A stretch of DNA of 64,000 nucleotides from Flagellimonas algicola. GTDB taxonomy: Bacteria; Bacteroidota; Bacteroidia; Flavobacteriales; Flavobacteriaceae. This document shows, piece after piece, positions 1-8,941 of the stretch (position 1 is its first letter; the number at the start of each line of letters is the position of its first letter). The stretch is taken from assembly GCF_005937185.1 (NCBI RefSeq), contig NZ_VCNI01000001.1:366656-430655 (forward strand), written 5' to 3'. A model generated the notes under the pieces. The model saw only the letters and a list, made by a program, of their open reading frames with translations, had not been told where the DNA came from and did no database searches. The position numbers were made by a program, and so were the translations under genes.

Positions 1-96
1 CAGCAAAACGAAATCTTGCACCATACCAATGTGAAGTTACGGGAGGAGGTTTTGGAGTTGAAGGAGAAATACAGCTTAAATAATGGTAAAAGGTGA
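1..96 (+). CDS. C-terminal end of an unidentified protein (partial)
   Basis: Frame 1 is open from the window edge to a TGA at 94-96 and encodes the last 31 residues of a protein. The segment is charged and has a heptad-like pattern (VKLREEVLELKEKY), so it probably ends in a coiled coil or amphipathic helix. It ends two bases before the stop of the convergent MORN/TPR gene, with no terminator between them. Too little is present to name a family. Confidence 0.55.
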   Translation, partial: QQNEILHHTNVKLREEVLELKEKYSLNNGKR

Positions 97-98
97 TT

Positions 99-1283
99 TT
101 ATTCAGGGCAATACTTTCCCAGAGCTTCTATAACCATCCAATTATTGTCACCTAACGAAATGGCTTTTTCAATATCCTTGCAGATTTTATTCAAATCGGA
201 TTCAGGAATTTCGGCTGATTTAGATGTCATAACTGTCACCTCTTTGGTTTTCATTAAAGCTCGGTTGTCTTGAAACTCATATTTTCTGATGAGGGCAAAG
301 GCTCGATTGGCATATGCGTTGGTGAAATGGGGTTCTATCTCCAAGACTTTATTGAAGTCCAGAATCGCTTTATCAAATTCTAAATTGTTCAGAAATGCCG
401 TTCCCCTAGCGAAATAGCCATCGACCCAATTTGGTTTGACCTCAATACACTTCGAATATTTCTTTATAGCATATTTAAATTCGCCTTGTTTATAATAGTT
501 CTGTCCTTGTTTATAAGCTTCATATACCTTATCGGTGTCCTTATTTTTTTGATAAACTCCATTTTTATAAGTGACTTTACCTTTTAGTTCCCCTGTTGAA
601 TAATAGGAGACGGATGTGCCATCCATGTTTCCATTTTCATCAAAAGTAGATTGTTGTTTAAGCTGCCCATTGGGATGATACATTTCCCAAACACCTATTT
701 TTTTACCATTTTTCATGATTCCCTTTTGAATCAATGTCCCATCTTCCGAAAAATGTTGCTCCAATCCATTGGAAATTCCATGTTCATATTCTATTTCATC
801 CGATATATTACCATTGAGGTGATACATTAAACGTTTGCCCTTAAGCCTACCATTGAAGAGGGTACCCTCTCCCTGTTTTGAACCATCCAGATAATAGTCT
901 ATAAACCGACCTGAATATGGCTCTTGGCTGTCTTTAAAATACCAAACTCCGTTTGTTTTGATCATTAGATTGGTGGTAGGAATGGTTTTAATACTGTCAG
1001 GTCTCTGAGCATACTTTTTTGTGAACACATATATTATTCCATCTAAATTGGGATAGCCCAAATTGGCGATGTGTTGTTTGTCTTTTAGGGTCTCAACACG
1101 ATCTATTTGCTCTTGGGTTAAAGTTCCGAACCCCTCTTTTGGTTCTTCAATTATCGGTACTGAATCCACCACATAGAGCATATTTTCTTGGGAATTCTGA
1201 CCGAGCAGAACCGATATATTTACTAGGAAAAAAAGGTTGAAAATTTTCAGCTTGTCCAAAATTGTTCTGATGTTATTGGGCAT
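99..1283 (-). CDS. secreted MORN-repeat (YwqK-like) and TPR protein
   Basis: 394 residues. A hydrophobic stretch at about residues 13-29 ending LLGQ looks like a signal peptide with a slightly long N-region. Residues 120-245 contain MORN_2-type repeats (G.W.MYHPNGQLK and relatives), the pattern of proteins annotated as YwqK-like. Residues 255-345 contain at least two tetratricopeptide repeats (YYKQGEFKYAIKKYSKCIE; FNKVLEIEP). Such proteins are common in Bacteroidetes envelopes and probably act as protein-interaction surfaces, but no specific role can be read from the sequence. The antitoxin label sometimes given to YwqK homologues is not supported here because no toxin gene is adjacent. Confidence 0.8.
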   Translation of the reverse strand: MPNNIRTILDKLKIFNLFFLVNISVLLGQNSQENMLYVVDSVPIIEEPKEGFGTLTQEQIDRVETLKDKQHIANLGYPNLDGIIYVFTKKYAQRPDSIKTIPTTNLMIKTNGVWYFKDSQEPYSGRFIDYYLDGSKQGEGTLFNGRLKGKRLMYHLNGNISDEIEYEHGISNGLEQHFSEDGTLIQKGIMKNGKKIGVWEMYHPNGQLKQQSTFDENGNMDGTSVSYYSTGELKGKVTYKNGVYQKNKDTDKVYEAYKQGQNYYKQGEFKYAIKKYSKCIEVKPNWVDGYFARGTAFLNNLEFDKAILDFNKVLEIEPHFTNAYANRAFALIRKYEFQDNRALMKTKEVTVMTSKSAEIPESDLNKICKDIEKAISLGDNNWMVIEALGKYCPE

Positions 1284-1305
1284 AAATATTTAAATCATTC
1301 AACAT

Positions 1306-2313
1306 TTATTTAGTTTTCTCCACCAAACTCCCATCTGGGTATTGGGCAAACCGCCCTTTATCCTGATCATGCACATTATCGGGGTAGGGCCAGGGCCAGC
1401 CACCAAACTGGGTCAGACGGTATTCCTCCATAGCCTGTTGGATTTCCTCTTCGGTGTTCATTACAAAGGGGCCATATTTGGCCACGGGCTCATCTATAGG
1501 TTGCCCTTGTAACATTAAAAAATGGGCTTTCTCAGAACCGATTTTGATGGTTACTTCTTGGAATGGATCTAACGCAATTCCAAAATTGGGATTCACCTTT
1601 CGGTCGCCAATAAAAATTTCGGAACCTTCGTAAAAATAAAGTGTCCGTGTAGCCAAGGAGCCTATTTTGGGCAAGGTGTATTCCGTTTCCGCATCCACAT
1701 GAATGTTCCAAATGGCCACTTCGTGTTCGTTTTTGGCCGCCCAGGAATTTGGTGCCGGGTCATTGGCTTGGGTGCCCTTGTAGTTGCCTGCAATTACTTT
1801 TACATGTGCATTGCCCTCGTCAATAACGGGAATATCCTCGTGCCAAAGCATTTTAAAATGGGGTTCCACAAATTTATCGGCCTTGGGCAGGTTCAACCAA
1901 ATTTGGAACAGTTCCAATGGATTGTCCTTATCTGTGTTGAGCAAAGGGAACATTTCGGAATGTTGTACGCCACGGCCTGCCGTCATCCACTGCACATCGC
2001 CTTGACCAAAGCGCCCAGCAGCGCCCAAGGAATCGGAATGATCGCAAAAGCCTTTGTTGACTATGGTGATGGTTTCAAATCCGCGATGGGGGTGGTATGG
2101 AAAACCTGGAATGGTCTGCCCGTGGTACATGCGCCACCCATCTTTAATGGTAAAATCGTTACCGATATTTCTACCCTCCAACAGTTTTGGATCCGGGCCC
2201 AATTCTCCGTTACCCTTTGGGTAATGATCCAAATGGTACACACAGAATAAAAATGGGTCTTGGGTCTGCCAAGGGAAACCCAAGGGGAAAGTTTGTAAAA
2301 TAGGATCTGGCAT
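1306..2313 (-). CDS. pirin family protein
   Basis: 335 residues, a bicupin of typical pirin length. The N-terminal cupin keeps the metal-binding set: H74 and H76 in PYHPHRGFETITI and H118 and E120 in GRGVQHSEMFP. The C-terminal cupin carries ALDPFQEVTI and the usual pirin tail. Pirins are Fe-binding cytosolic proteins and some show quercetin dioxygenase activity; the substrate cannot be inferred. No signal peptide. The gene stands alone between the MORN/TPR gene and a VOC-domain gene, and a short extragenic repeat lies just upstream. Confidence 0.92.
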   Translation of the reverse strand: MPDPILQTFPLGFPWQTQDPFLFCVYHLDHYPKGNGELGPDPKLLEGRNIGNDFTIKDGWRMYHGQTIPGFPYHPHRGFETITIVNKGFCDHSDSLGAAGRFGQGDVQWMTAGRGVQHSEMFPLLNTDKDNPLELFQIWLNLPKADKFVEPHFKMLWHEDIPVIDEGNAHVKVIAGNYKGTQANDPAPNSWAAKNEHEVAIWNIHVDAETEYTLPKIGSLATRTLYFYEGSEIFIGDRKVNPNFGIALDPFQEVTIKIGSEKAHFLMLQGQPIDEPVAKYGPFVMNTEEEIQQAMEEYRLTQFGGWPWPYPDNVHDQDKGRFAQYPDGSLVEKTK

Positions 2314-2337
2314 AGCTTTTTTTATTTGGTTCTATTG

Positions 2338-2366
2338 TCTTCTTGAGCGTGAGCGAAAGATCTCAG
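2338..2366. repeat. short extragenic repeat-like element
   Basis: The 59-bp spacer between the pirin gene and the next gene contains a sequence with the core TTGAGCGTGAGCGAAAGATC. It resembles dispersed extragenic repeats often met in Bacteroidetes (core like GAGCG-AG-CGAA). A related sequence occurs at 25646-25668. The identification rests on recall of the motif only. Confidence 0.35.
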
Positions 2367-2372
2367 CTAGGG

Positions 2373-3266
2373 TTAATTGTGTTTTGCGTCATTGATTTCA
2401 ATCCAATAGCCCTCAGGGTCTTGGAGGTATATTTGAAGAACGCCATCCGTGCGATGATCGCTAATGCGTCCTTCTTTTCCCTTCCAATCATAAAAGGGCA
2501 CTTCTTTTTCTTTTAAATGCGATATGAGGTCTTCCAAGTTTTGGGTGGACAGGCATAGGTGCAAGCTCTTATCCCTTTCAAAATCCTTAAATTCTTCCCT
2601 AATCAAATGTAATTGGGTATGTCCGGCAATGCGGAACCAACGACGATTGGGATTGTTTCCTGGGAACGGGATTTCTTCCAGTTTTAGAACATCCCGGTAA
2701 TAATCACCCATAGTCCCAATGTCCTTTACGGGGATGGCCTTATGGTCAAACTTAAAGTCAAAACCAGCTTTGGGAACTGCTTTAAATTGGGTTTTCAGAT
2801 ACACCTGTTTCCATTCCCCATTGTCATAACTTCCGATGGTCAGATTATAGGTGTTGTCATCAACGTACTCCCAAATATCAGTCACCACAGACTTTCCATA
2901 ATCGTAGGTATAAATTAAATCCTTGCCCTTGGCTACAACAGTCCCTTTGGTTACTCCTCCAAAAACATCGAATTCCCAGAACTTTATAGTTCCAGAATCT
3001 TTGTCATATTTACGAATCCCATGATTCCTGGGGCCGTAGGTAGTCCGTTCTTGGTTGGTATGCCCATCGGCCTCTGCAATTACAAGCACGTTGTTTATGT
3101 CGTATCTAAAAGTAATGTCTTGCTTAAAGACTGAACCATCTCCCCAGTTTCCTTCCGCACTCCAAGTTTTTCCAATAAAGGGGTCAAACATGGATAAGTG
3201 GTTTTCCTGACCTTGCAAGTGTAGTAAGCCTGCAAAAAGCAGGCTTAACAATGTGATTTTTTTCAT
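2373..3266 (-). CDS. secreted VOC-domain protein with N-terminal lipocalin-like domain
   Basis: 297 residues from the ATG at 3266, chosen because it opens a clear signal peptide (MKKITLLSLLFAGLLHLQGQ). Residues 25-165 form a beta-rich domain resembling DUF1579/lipocalin-like domains. Residues 172-297 are a vicinal oxygen chelate (glyoxalase/dioxygenase) domain: DHKAIPV, TQLHLI, LHLCLST and DPEGYWIEIND give the usual His/Glu metal ligands. The VOC domain is unusual in being exported and fused to this partner. It starts 7 bp after the stop of the M20 amidohydrolase gene, so the two are probably co-transcribed. Substrate unknown. Confidence 0.8.
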   Translation of the reverse strand: MKKITLLSLLFAGLLHLQGQENHLSMFDPFIGKTWSAEGNWGDGSVFKQDITFRYDINNVLVIAEADGHTNQERTTYGPRNHGIRKYDKDSGTIKFWEFDVFGGVTKGTVVAKGKDLIYTYDYGKSVVTDIWEYVDDNTYNLTIGSYDNGEWKQVYLKTQFKAVPKAGFDFKFDHKAIPVKDIGTMGDYYRDVLKLEEIPFPGNNPNRRWFRIAGHTQLHLIREEFKDFERDKSLHLCLSTQNLEDLISHLKEKEVPFYDWKGKEGRISDHRTDGVLQIYLQDPEGYWIEINDAKHN

Positions 3267-3273
3267 TTGGTTT

Positions 3274-4701
3274 TTAGTTGTTTCCAATAGGGGGAGGACC
3301 ATCTATCATGGCCTCGTATTTTTCATCCCCTTTTCGGGTTTTAAATTCCTCCTTGACCTTAGTTACCAGTTTTGGATTTTCGAATAGATCTGCCATGGTC
3401 ATGGCCATAGCCTTGGTGGCGTAGACCATTCCTTTATGTCCAATACTCATTCCGCCACAGGCTACCACCGCCCAAGAATGCCAAGGCGTATCTTTGGGAG
3501 CCACGGTAACACTAAGATTGATGTTGGGAACATTCCAGCTTACATCCCCCACATCAGTAGAACCACCTCCAGGATTCTTTTCCGTTTCCCTTAGAGGTTC
3601 AATCTTACTGTCCATGCCTACTTCAGGTTTTCCGGTGGCTTTTTGTATACCTTTTCCGAAAGCAATTTCTTCTTCGGTATAGGTGATTGGCCCTAGCAAT
3701 TCCAAGTTTTTTTGCATGATTTCACCTCCTGCACGATTTACAAGTACTTCGTAAATTCCAGAAACCAACGAGATTTTATAATCCACATCGGCCATGATGG
3801 CAGCGCCCTCGGCCATTTTCTTGACCCGTTCATAGGTGGGAAGCATTACTTTTCTTTTGGGATCACGAACCCTTACCCAAATTTTGGAATAATCTGGAAC
3901 CACATTCACGACCTGTCCACCATCCTGTATATGGTAATGGATACGAGAGGTAGGTTTGATATGCTCACGGTAATAGTTCATTCCGGTAGTGTAAAGCTCA
4001 AGTGCATCAGAGGCACTACGTCCGTTCCAAGGGTCGGCTGAGGCATGAGCTGCCTGACCATAAAACTCCACGATAAAATCAATAAGGGATAATCCACTTT
4101 GTACATCGGCTTCAATATTGGCTCCAGGATGCCAGCTCACGTTTACGTCTACATCGTCCCAGAGTCCAGCTTCTACCATCCAAACCTTGGCAAAATACTT
4201 TTCCTCGGCAGGGGTACCCAAAAACTTAACGGTGCCTTGGAGTTTACCAGATTCAATTTGTTCTTTAATAGCGATGGCGGCACCCAAACTAGCAGCACCA
4301 AACATATTATGGCCACACCCATGTCCCGGAGCTCCATCGATTCTGGGATCCTTGGTAGGCACTGTTTTTTGCGACAGGCCGGGAAGGGCATCAAACTCAC
4401 CCAAAACACTAATGACCGGCTTACCGGAGCCATAGGTAGCGGTGAAGGCAGTGGGAATATCAGCAACGCCACGAGTGACTTTAAGTCCTTTTTTTTCAGC
4501 ATAATCCGCAAGAACTTCTGCAGATTGGGATTCATTGAAAGCTGTTTCGGCCAAGGCCCAAATGGAATCGCTTATTTGGATTAGATTTTCTTTATGATTT
4601 TCCACGGATGCCACAATGGCTTTTTTAGTGGAATTCATTTTTTGTGCATTTAGGCTTACGGAAAGCAAACCAAGTAACACAAGGGTAGAGAGTTGTTTCA
4701 T
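3274..4701 (-). CDS. M20 family amidohydrolase, exported (AbgB-like)
   Basis: 475 residues from the ATG at 4701, which opens a signal peptide (MKQLSTLVLLGLLSVSLNAQ). The M20 dinuclear metal motifs are present: GEFDALPGL, APGHGCGHNMFG, GTPAEE and WHPG, with AHA in the dimerisation/lid domain. The overall pattern matches the p-aminobenzoyl-glutamate hydrolase subunit B (AbgB) group, whose members cleave N-acyl amino acids or small peptides. Export to the periplasm differs from cytosolic AbgB. First gene of a two-gene unit with the downstream VOC protein. Confidence 0.88.
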   Translation of the reverse strand: MKQLSTLVLLGLLSVSLNAQKMNSTKKAIVASVENHKENLIQISDSIWALAETAFNESQSAEVLADYAEKKGLKVTRGVADIPTAFTATYGSGKPVISVLGEFDALPGLSQKTVPTKDPRIDGAPGHGCGHNMFGAASLGAAIAIKEQIESGKLQGTVKFLGTPAEEKYFAKVWMVEAGLWDDVDVNVSWHPGANIEADVQSGLSLIDFIVEFYGQAAHASADPWNGRSASDALELYTTGMNYYREHIKPTSRIHYHIQDGGQVVNVVPDYSKIWVRVRDPKRKVMLPTYERVKKMAEGAAIMADVDYKISLVSGIYEVLVNRAGGEIMQKNLELLGPITYTEEEIAFGKGIQKATGKPEVGMDSKIEPLRETEKNPGGGSTDVGDVSWNVPNINLSVTVAPKDTPWHSWAVVACGGMSIGHKGMVYATKAMAMTMADLFENPKLVTKVKEEFKTRKGDEKYEAMIDGPPPIGNN

Positions 4702-4811
4702 TATAGTGATATTTGAATTAGTCCAATGGTAAATTTCAGCTGGTAGTCCCAAGCTAAAAAGATGGTCTATCCGTTAGGATATAAACGAATACTAAAAATA
4801 CTGAAAAAGCA

Positions 4812-6119
4812 TTAACCGACCGCCGCTTTATACACTTTTAGACAGCGCTCTCTGGCCATTTGATGATTCACCATTTCTGGGGGATAGCTAAGTTCTTGAA
4901 ATTCAGGCACCCATTTTTTAATATACTTCCCTTGTGCATCAAATTTGGTAAGCTGATGTGTGGGATTGAAAATCCGGAAATAGGGAGCGGCATCTACCCC
5001 GGAACCTGCAGCCCATTGCCAATTGCCCACATTGCTGGCCAATTCATAGTCCAATAGTTTAAGGGCAAAATAGGCTTCTCCCCAACGCCAGTCAATCAAC
5101 AGATGTTTGCATAAAAAACTGGCCACTACCATCCGAACCCGGTTGTGCATGTATCCTGTGGAATTTAGTTGCCGCATACCAGCATCCACCAGTACATACC
5201 CGGTTTTTCCTGTTTTCCAAAGATTAAACTCGGCTTCGCTGTTTCGCCATGAAATATTATCATATTTGGGTTTAAAAGCTTTGGTGACGGTGTGTGGAAA
5301 GTGCCATAGAATCTGCATAAAAAATTCACGCCAAATAAGCTCGCTTAAAAAGGTCTTGTTTTCTGATTTTATGGCTGCCCGCACAACCTCTCGGACGGAT
5401 ATGGTTCCAAACCTTAAATGGGGGCCGAGTCGGGAAGTACCTTTATCCAAGGATGGAATATTTCGGGTTTCCTCGTAGTTGTTGATTATACCTTCATCCA
5501 GAATAAAATCCGCTACTTGCATCTTGGAACGTTCAAAACCAAGAGCGTCCAAATCAAGGAACGGAAGTCCTTCTGATTCATAGAACTTGTGGATATTATC
5601 GGAATCGTACTTTTTTAAATGTACAGATGGATTGAAAAGCGCCATCCACCGTCTTTTATAAGGCGTGTAAACTTTGTAGGGGAGTCCACCTCCATTACGT
5701 ATCTCGTCCTTTTCAAAAATGACCTGGTCTTTATAGGTTTTGAAAGCTACCTTATGCTGATGTAGTAAGTCCTTAATTTCTTGATCTCGTTTTACGGCAT
5801 AAAGCTCGTAGTCATGGTTGGTGAATACCGAGTTTATTGGATACTTTTTGAGTAGTGCGTCAAAAACTTCCGTGGGATTACCATGGTAAATACCAATACC
5901 GCTGTTATGATGGTTGTTTAACTCACGATTTAGTTGACACAATTGGTCGTGAATGAAAGTCACCCGGGCATCGGCTTTGGGCAGTGCATCCAATATTTCG
6001 GTGTCAAATATGAATATAGGTAATACACGCAATCCACTTTCAAGGGCATGGTATAAGCCTGTATTATCTTCCAGACGCAGGTCACGCCTAAACCAAAATA
6101 TGGCAATGGACTCACTCAT
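4812..6119 (-). CDS. phrB: deoxyribodipyrimidine photolyase (class I photolyase/cryptochrome)
   Basis: 435 residues. The N-terminal antenna-binding Rossmann domain opens with IFWFRRDLRLEDNTGL. The C-terminal FAD-binding helical domain has the diagnostic run WRWGEAYFALKLLDYEL, NWQWAAGSGVDAAPYF and RIFNPTHQ. This is the class I CPD photolyase/cryptochrome family; the length and conserved WQWAAGSG segment fit a CPD photolyase, which uses blue light to split pyrimidine dimers. An SRPBCC-family gene lies immediately upstream in the same direction, a pairing seen in other flavobacteria. Confidence 0.92.
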   Translation of the reverse strand: MSESIAIFWFRRDLRLEDNTGLYHALESGLRVLPIFIFDTEILDALPKADARVTFIHDQLCQLNRELNNHHNSGIGIYHGNPTEVFDALLKKYPINSVFTNHDYELYAVKRDQEIKDLLHQHKVAFKTYKDQVIFEKDEIRNGGGLPYKVYTPYKRRWMALFNPSVHLKKYDSDNIHKFYESEGLPFLDLDALGFERSKMQVADFILDEGIINNYEETRNIPSLDKGTSRLGPHLRFGTISVREVVRAAIKSENKTFLSELIWREFFMQILWHFPHTVTKAFKPKYDNISWRNSEAEFNLWKTGKTGYVLVDAGMRQLNSTGYMHNRVRMVVASFLCKHLLIDWRWGEAYFALKLLDYELASNVGNWQWAAGSGVDAAPYFRIFNPTHQLTKFDAQGKYIKKWVPEFQELSYPPEMVNHQMARERCLKVYKAAVG

Positions 6120-6172
6120 TAGTACGAATTAACAATTGGTTGGCTTAGCGATATAACTTTCGGGGTAAAGTG

Positions 6173-6670
6173 CTAAACAGTTTTTAAAACCAAGAATTGG
6201 TCGTCGGTTTGGGGTTCACCGAATAAATTTTCCAGCTTTTGCTTGCGATATTCAAAAATCTGGTTCAGTTGCCGTTTGATAAATAGAGAATGCATCAATT
6301 CACCAATAAACCCAAAAGGCAGTGCGTAATCCACAATATCTTCCATTAGGACACCATTTCCGTGTTCTTTGATAAAATGTTTGTGATGCCAAAATGCATA
6401 AGGCCCACGGCGTTGCTCATCCACAAAATAATGACCATGTTCCATATGCGTAATTTCGGTTACCCAACGCACCTTGAAGTAGGGGAAGGGTCTAACGGTA
6501 TATGAAATGATTTGACCTGGAAACATTGGCCTATCGGTACCCGAAAGAATCTTGAAATCCATGTGTGATGGGGTAATGGAACTGAGATTTTCAGGATTGG
6601 AAAGAAATTCCCAAGCTTCCATCAAACTGATGGGAAGAAACTGTTTTGAATGGAGCTTATGTAATTGCAT
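6173..6670 (-). CDS. SRPBCC family protein
   Basis: 165 residues from the ATG at 6670 (MQLHKLHSKQFLP). Motifs such as AWEFLSNPENLSSITP and the following beta pattern (FKVRWVTEI, GPYAFWHHKHF, GVLMEDIVDYALPFG) are those of SRPBCC/START-like cyclase-dehydrase proteins with a hydrophobic ligand pocket. An in-frame extension upstream is possible, but a perfect -7 box ends only 5 nt before ATG 6670, so the shorter form is preferred. Located directly upstream of the photolyase gene and probably co-transcribed with it. Ligand unknown. Confidence 0.85.
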   Translation of the reverse strand: MQLHKLHSKQFLPISLMEAWEFLSNPENLSSITPSHMDFKILSGTDRPMFPGQIISYTVRPFPYFKVRWVTEITHMEHGHYFVDEQRRGPYAFWHHKHFIKEHGNGVLMEDIVDYALPFGFIGELMHSLFIKRQLNQIFEYRKQKLENLFGEPQTDDQFLVLKTV

Positions 6671-6675
6671 AATAT

Positions 6676-6683
6676 CAAAGATA
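6676..6683 (-). promoter_or_regulatory. -7 box for SRPBCC/photolyase unit
   Basis: On the minus strand this reads TATCTTTG, a perfect match to the Bacteroidetes -7 consensus TAnnTTTG, and ends 5 nt before the ATG at 6670. Transcription would start at or next to the start codon, implying a leaderless mRNA. No clear -33 TTG is visible. Confidence 0.5.
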
Positions 6684-6796
6684 CTAAAAATGTTTAACAT
6701 GATTATAAAAAAGTTAAACAAAATACCAACTCGATTGATTAACAGTATATTATACCAAAATTGTAACTTGGAAGATATAATTAAAGGTTGACTGCA

Positions 6797-7960
6797 ATGA
6801 AATGTTTATGTCAAATACTTTTGTCTTTCTTGCTAGTATCCGCAGCACATGGGCAAATTAGCTTGGAAAAGATTGCTGATTTACCTGGGACCATCAACGA
6901 GACCTCCGGACTTATATACTTTGACGGCAAATTAATTAGCCATAATGATTCTGGTAGTGATGCAGCACTTTATGAACTTGACCCGGCGGATGGTTCTATA
7001 ATTAGGACGGTGGCCTTGACCAACGCAACTAACATAGACTGGGAAGATTTAACCCAGGATTCAAATTACATCTATATAGGGGATTTTGGTAATAGCAAAG
7101 GAGACCGGACCGATTTGACGATTTATAGAATTACAAAATCAGATTATCTTACCTCAAACACGGTTTTTGCCGAGGAAATACACTTTTCTTATGAGGACCA
7201 AACCAATTTTACTTCGGATTCTTTTGGCAATTGGGATGCGGAGGCCATGGTTAAGTACGATGACAATCTTATAGTTTTTACCAAACAATGGAAAGATTTG
7301 GGGACTGTTGCCTATCGAATTCCCAGCACCCCGGGAACCCATAGTGCAGTCCGTTTAGATACATATCAAGTGGACGGATTGATTACTGGAGCTACTTATG
7401 ATGCCGATACCGAGCAGCTCGTTTTGGTGGGATATTCACAACTATTGATGCCCTTCTTGGTACAAGCGGAACAACCCCAAGAACCTGCTATTTTTTCTGG
7501 GACAATAGCCAAGACATCATTGAATATAGGTATAAATCAGATTGAAGGGGTGACACAATTCAACAATACCTATTACCTAAGTTCTGAGCAGGTTAGAAGA
7601 CTCATACCTCCAATTTCGGTACCGTCTAGTCTGTTTTCATTGACTTTTTCTGAAGCGCCTACACCAGATCCAGACCCCAACCCCAAACCTGAACCTGAAT
7701 CACCTACCGGGGGTGAAAGGGAACAGGACCTTATCTTGTATCAGCCCATGGGCACTTTGACCCTTGACTATAATTTGAATGAAGGAACAGATCTCTTTGG
7801 ATATGCTATATTTGATCTTGGTGGAAAGAAGATTTTGGTTCATGATTTTAATTCCAAACCTCAGGGCTCTATTGACACCTCTTTTTTGCAACCTTCAATT
7901 TACTTCATATCATTCCATCTCAGGAGTGGGAGAATTGCGAAACCCTTTATCATAAAATAG
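6797..7960 (+). CDS. secreted protein with proline-rich linker and probable type IX sorting domain
   Basis: 387 residues from the ATG at 6797, which opens a signal peptide (MKCLCQILLSFLLVSAAHGQ). An in-frame TTG 9 nt upstream is less likely. Residues 22-290 form a beta-propeller-like extracellular domain (LPGTINETSGLIYFDGKL; TNIDWEDLTQDSNYIYIGD). A spacer of D/N/P/K/E repeats (about 293-310) leads to a C-terminal beta domain ending in FHLRSGRIAKPFIIK, which has the shape of a type A T9SS sorting signal. The protein is therefore probably exported to the surface. Enzymatic role unknown. Confidence 0.75.
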   Translation: MKCLCQILLSFLLVSAAHGQISLEKIADLPGTINETSGLIYFDGKLISHNDSGSDAALYELDPADGSIIRTVALTNATNIDWEDLTQDSNYIYIGDFGNSKGDRTDLTIYRITKSDYLTSNTVFAEEIHFSYEDQTNFTSDSFGNWDAEAMVKYDDNLIVFTKQWKDLGTVAYRIPSTPGTHSAVRLDTYQVDGLITGATYDADTEQLVLVGYSQLLMPFLVQAEQPQEPAIFSGTIAKTSLNIGINQIEGVTQFNNTYYLSSEQVRRLIPPISVPSSLFSLTFSEAPTPDPDPNPKPEPESPTGGEREQDLILYQPMGTLTLDYNLNEGTDLFGYAIFDLGGKKILVHDFNSKPQGSIDTSFLQPSIYFISFHLRSGRIAKPFIIK

Positions 7961-8009
7961 TCCGATTTCTTTTATGGATTTCTTAACAAGCCCAACCTCC
8001 CTTAATATT

Positions 8010-8017
8010 TAGCTTTG
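8010..8017 (+). promoter_or_regulatory. -7 box for DUF2911 gene
   Basis: TAGCTTTG matches TAnnTTTG and lies 32 nt before the ATG at 8050. No good -33 TTG is seen at the expected distance. Confidence 0.4.
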
Positions 8018-8049
8018 TTATACTAACGAATCTAAAACACTATTTAAAA

Positions 8050-8895
8050 ATGAAAAAATTAGCATTATTTGTATTTGTAGCACTCCTAACGGTTTCCATG
8101 GAAGCACAGATAGACACTCCTGCGCCAAGTCCAAGTTCTGTACTTAAGCAAAAGGTGGGCTTGACCGATGTTACCTTGGATTACTCCAGACCTTCCATGC
8201 GTGGCAGAACCATTTTTGGTGATTTGGTGCCTTACAATAAGTTGTGGAGAACAGGGGCCAACTACTATACCAAAATCAGTTTTAGTACTGATGTGACCAT
8301 TGCGGGTCAGGATGTAAAAGCTGGAACCTATTCCATTTTCACAAAGCCTTCTGCTGAAAACTGGGAGGTATTCTTTTATACCGACACCCAGGGTGGTGGC
8401 GTACCCAGCGATTGGGATGATAGCAAGGTGGTTGCAAAAACCACTTCTCCGGTATATAAAATGCCCATGGCTGTGGAAACCTTTACCATTAGCATTGATG
8501 ACTTGAAAACTTCAGGTGCTAACCTTGGTTTCATTTGGGAAAACACCTATGTAGCGGTTCCGTTTGGAGTTCCAGCTGATGCTACTGTGATGAAGTCCAT
8601 TGAAAAAACTTTGGCAGGTCCTGGTTTCGGGGAATATTACACGGCTGCAGTCTACTATTTGAATGAGGGCAAAGACATTAACAAAGCCAAAGAGTGGATG
8701 GAAAAAGCCATGTCCATGACCGACAATCCAAGATTTTGGCAGTTGCGCCAACAATCTTTGATCTACGCCAAGGCAGGTGACAAAAAAGCAGCTATTGAAT
8801 CGGCAAAACAATCGTTGACCAAAGCTGAAGCAGCTGGTAATGGAGATTACGTAAAAATGAATAAGGATTCCTTAAAGGAATGGGGAGCACTTTAG
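8050..8895 (+). CDS. DUF2911 domain-containing secreted protein
   Basis: 281 residues. Signal peptide MKKLALFVFVALLTVSMEAQ. Residues 30-170 carry the DUF2911 pattern (LKQKVGLTDVTLDYSRPSMRGR, KLWRTGANYYTKISFS, KAGTYSIFTKP, NWEVFFYTD), common in Bacteroidetes periplasmic proteins. The C-terminal 80 residues are helical and TPR-like (YLNEGKDINKAKEWMEKAM; AGDKKAAIESAKQSL). Function of DUF2911 is not established. Monocistronic: own promoter box upstream and a strong terminator 20 nt downstream. Confidence 0.88.
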   Translation: MKKLALFVFVALLTVSMEAQIDTPAPSPSSVLKQKVGLTDVTLDYSRPSMRGRTIFGDLVPYNKLWRTGANYYTKISFSTDVTIAGQDVKAGTYSIFTKPSAENWEVFFYTDTQGGGVPSDWDDSKVVAKTTSPVYKMPMAVETFTISIDDLKTSGANLGFIWENTYVAVPFGVPADATVMKSIEKTLAGPGFGEYYTAAVYYLNEGKDINKAKEWMEKAMSMTDNPRFWQLRQQSLIYAKAGDKKAAIESAKQSLTKAEAAGNGDYVKMNKDSLKEWGAL

Positions 8896-8916
8896 TAGCT
8901 TTCACTTAAGATTTTG

Positions 8917-8941
8917 AACCCACGCTTGCGTGGGTTTTTTT
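8917..8941. terminator. bidirectional intrinsic terminator
   Basis: Perfect 9-bp stem (AACCCACGC / GCGTGGGTT) with a 2-nt apex followed by a T-run on the plus strand. It sits between the convergent DUF2911 and symporter genes. Confidence 0.88.

Noticed and set aside
99..1283. YwqK-like MORN protein as antitoxin of a toxin-antitoxin system
   Set aside because: No toxin-like partner is adjacent and the protein has a signal peptide and TPRs.
1699..2250. 183-codon plus-strand frame opposite pirin
   Set aside because: Antisense shadow of an intact pirin gene with the metal-binding motifs on the other strand.
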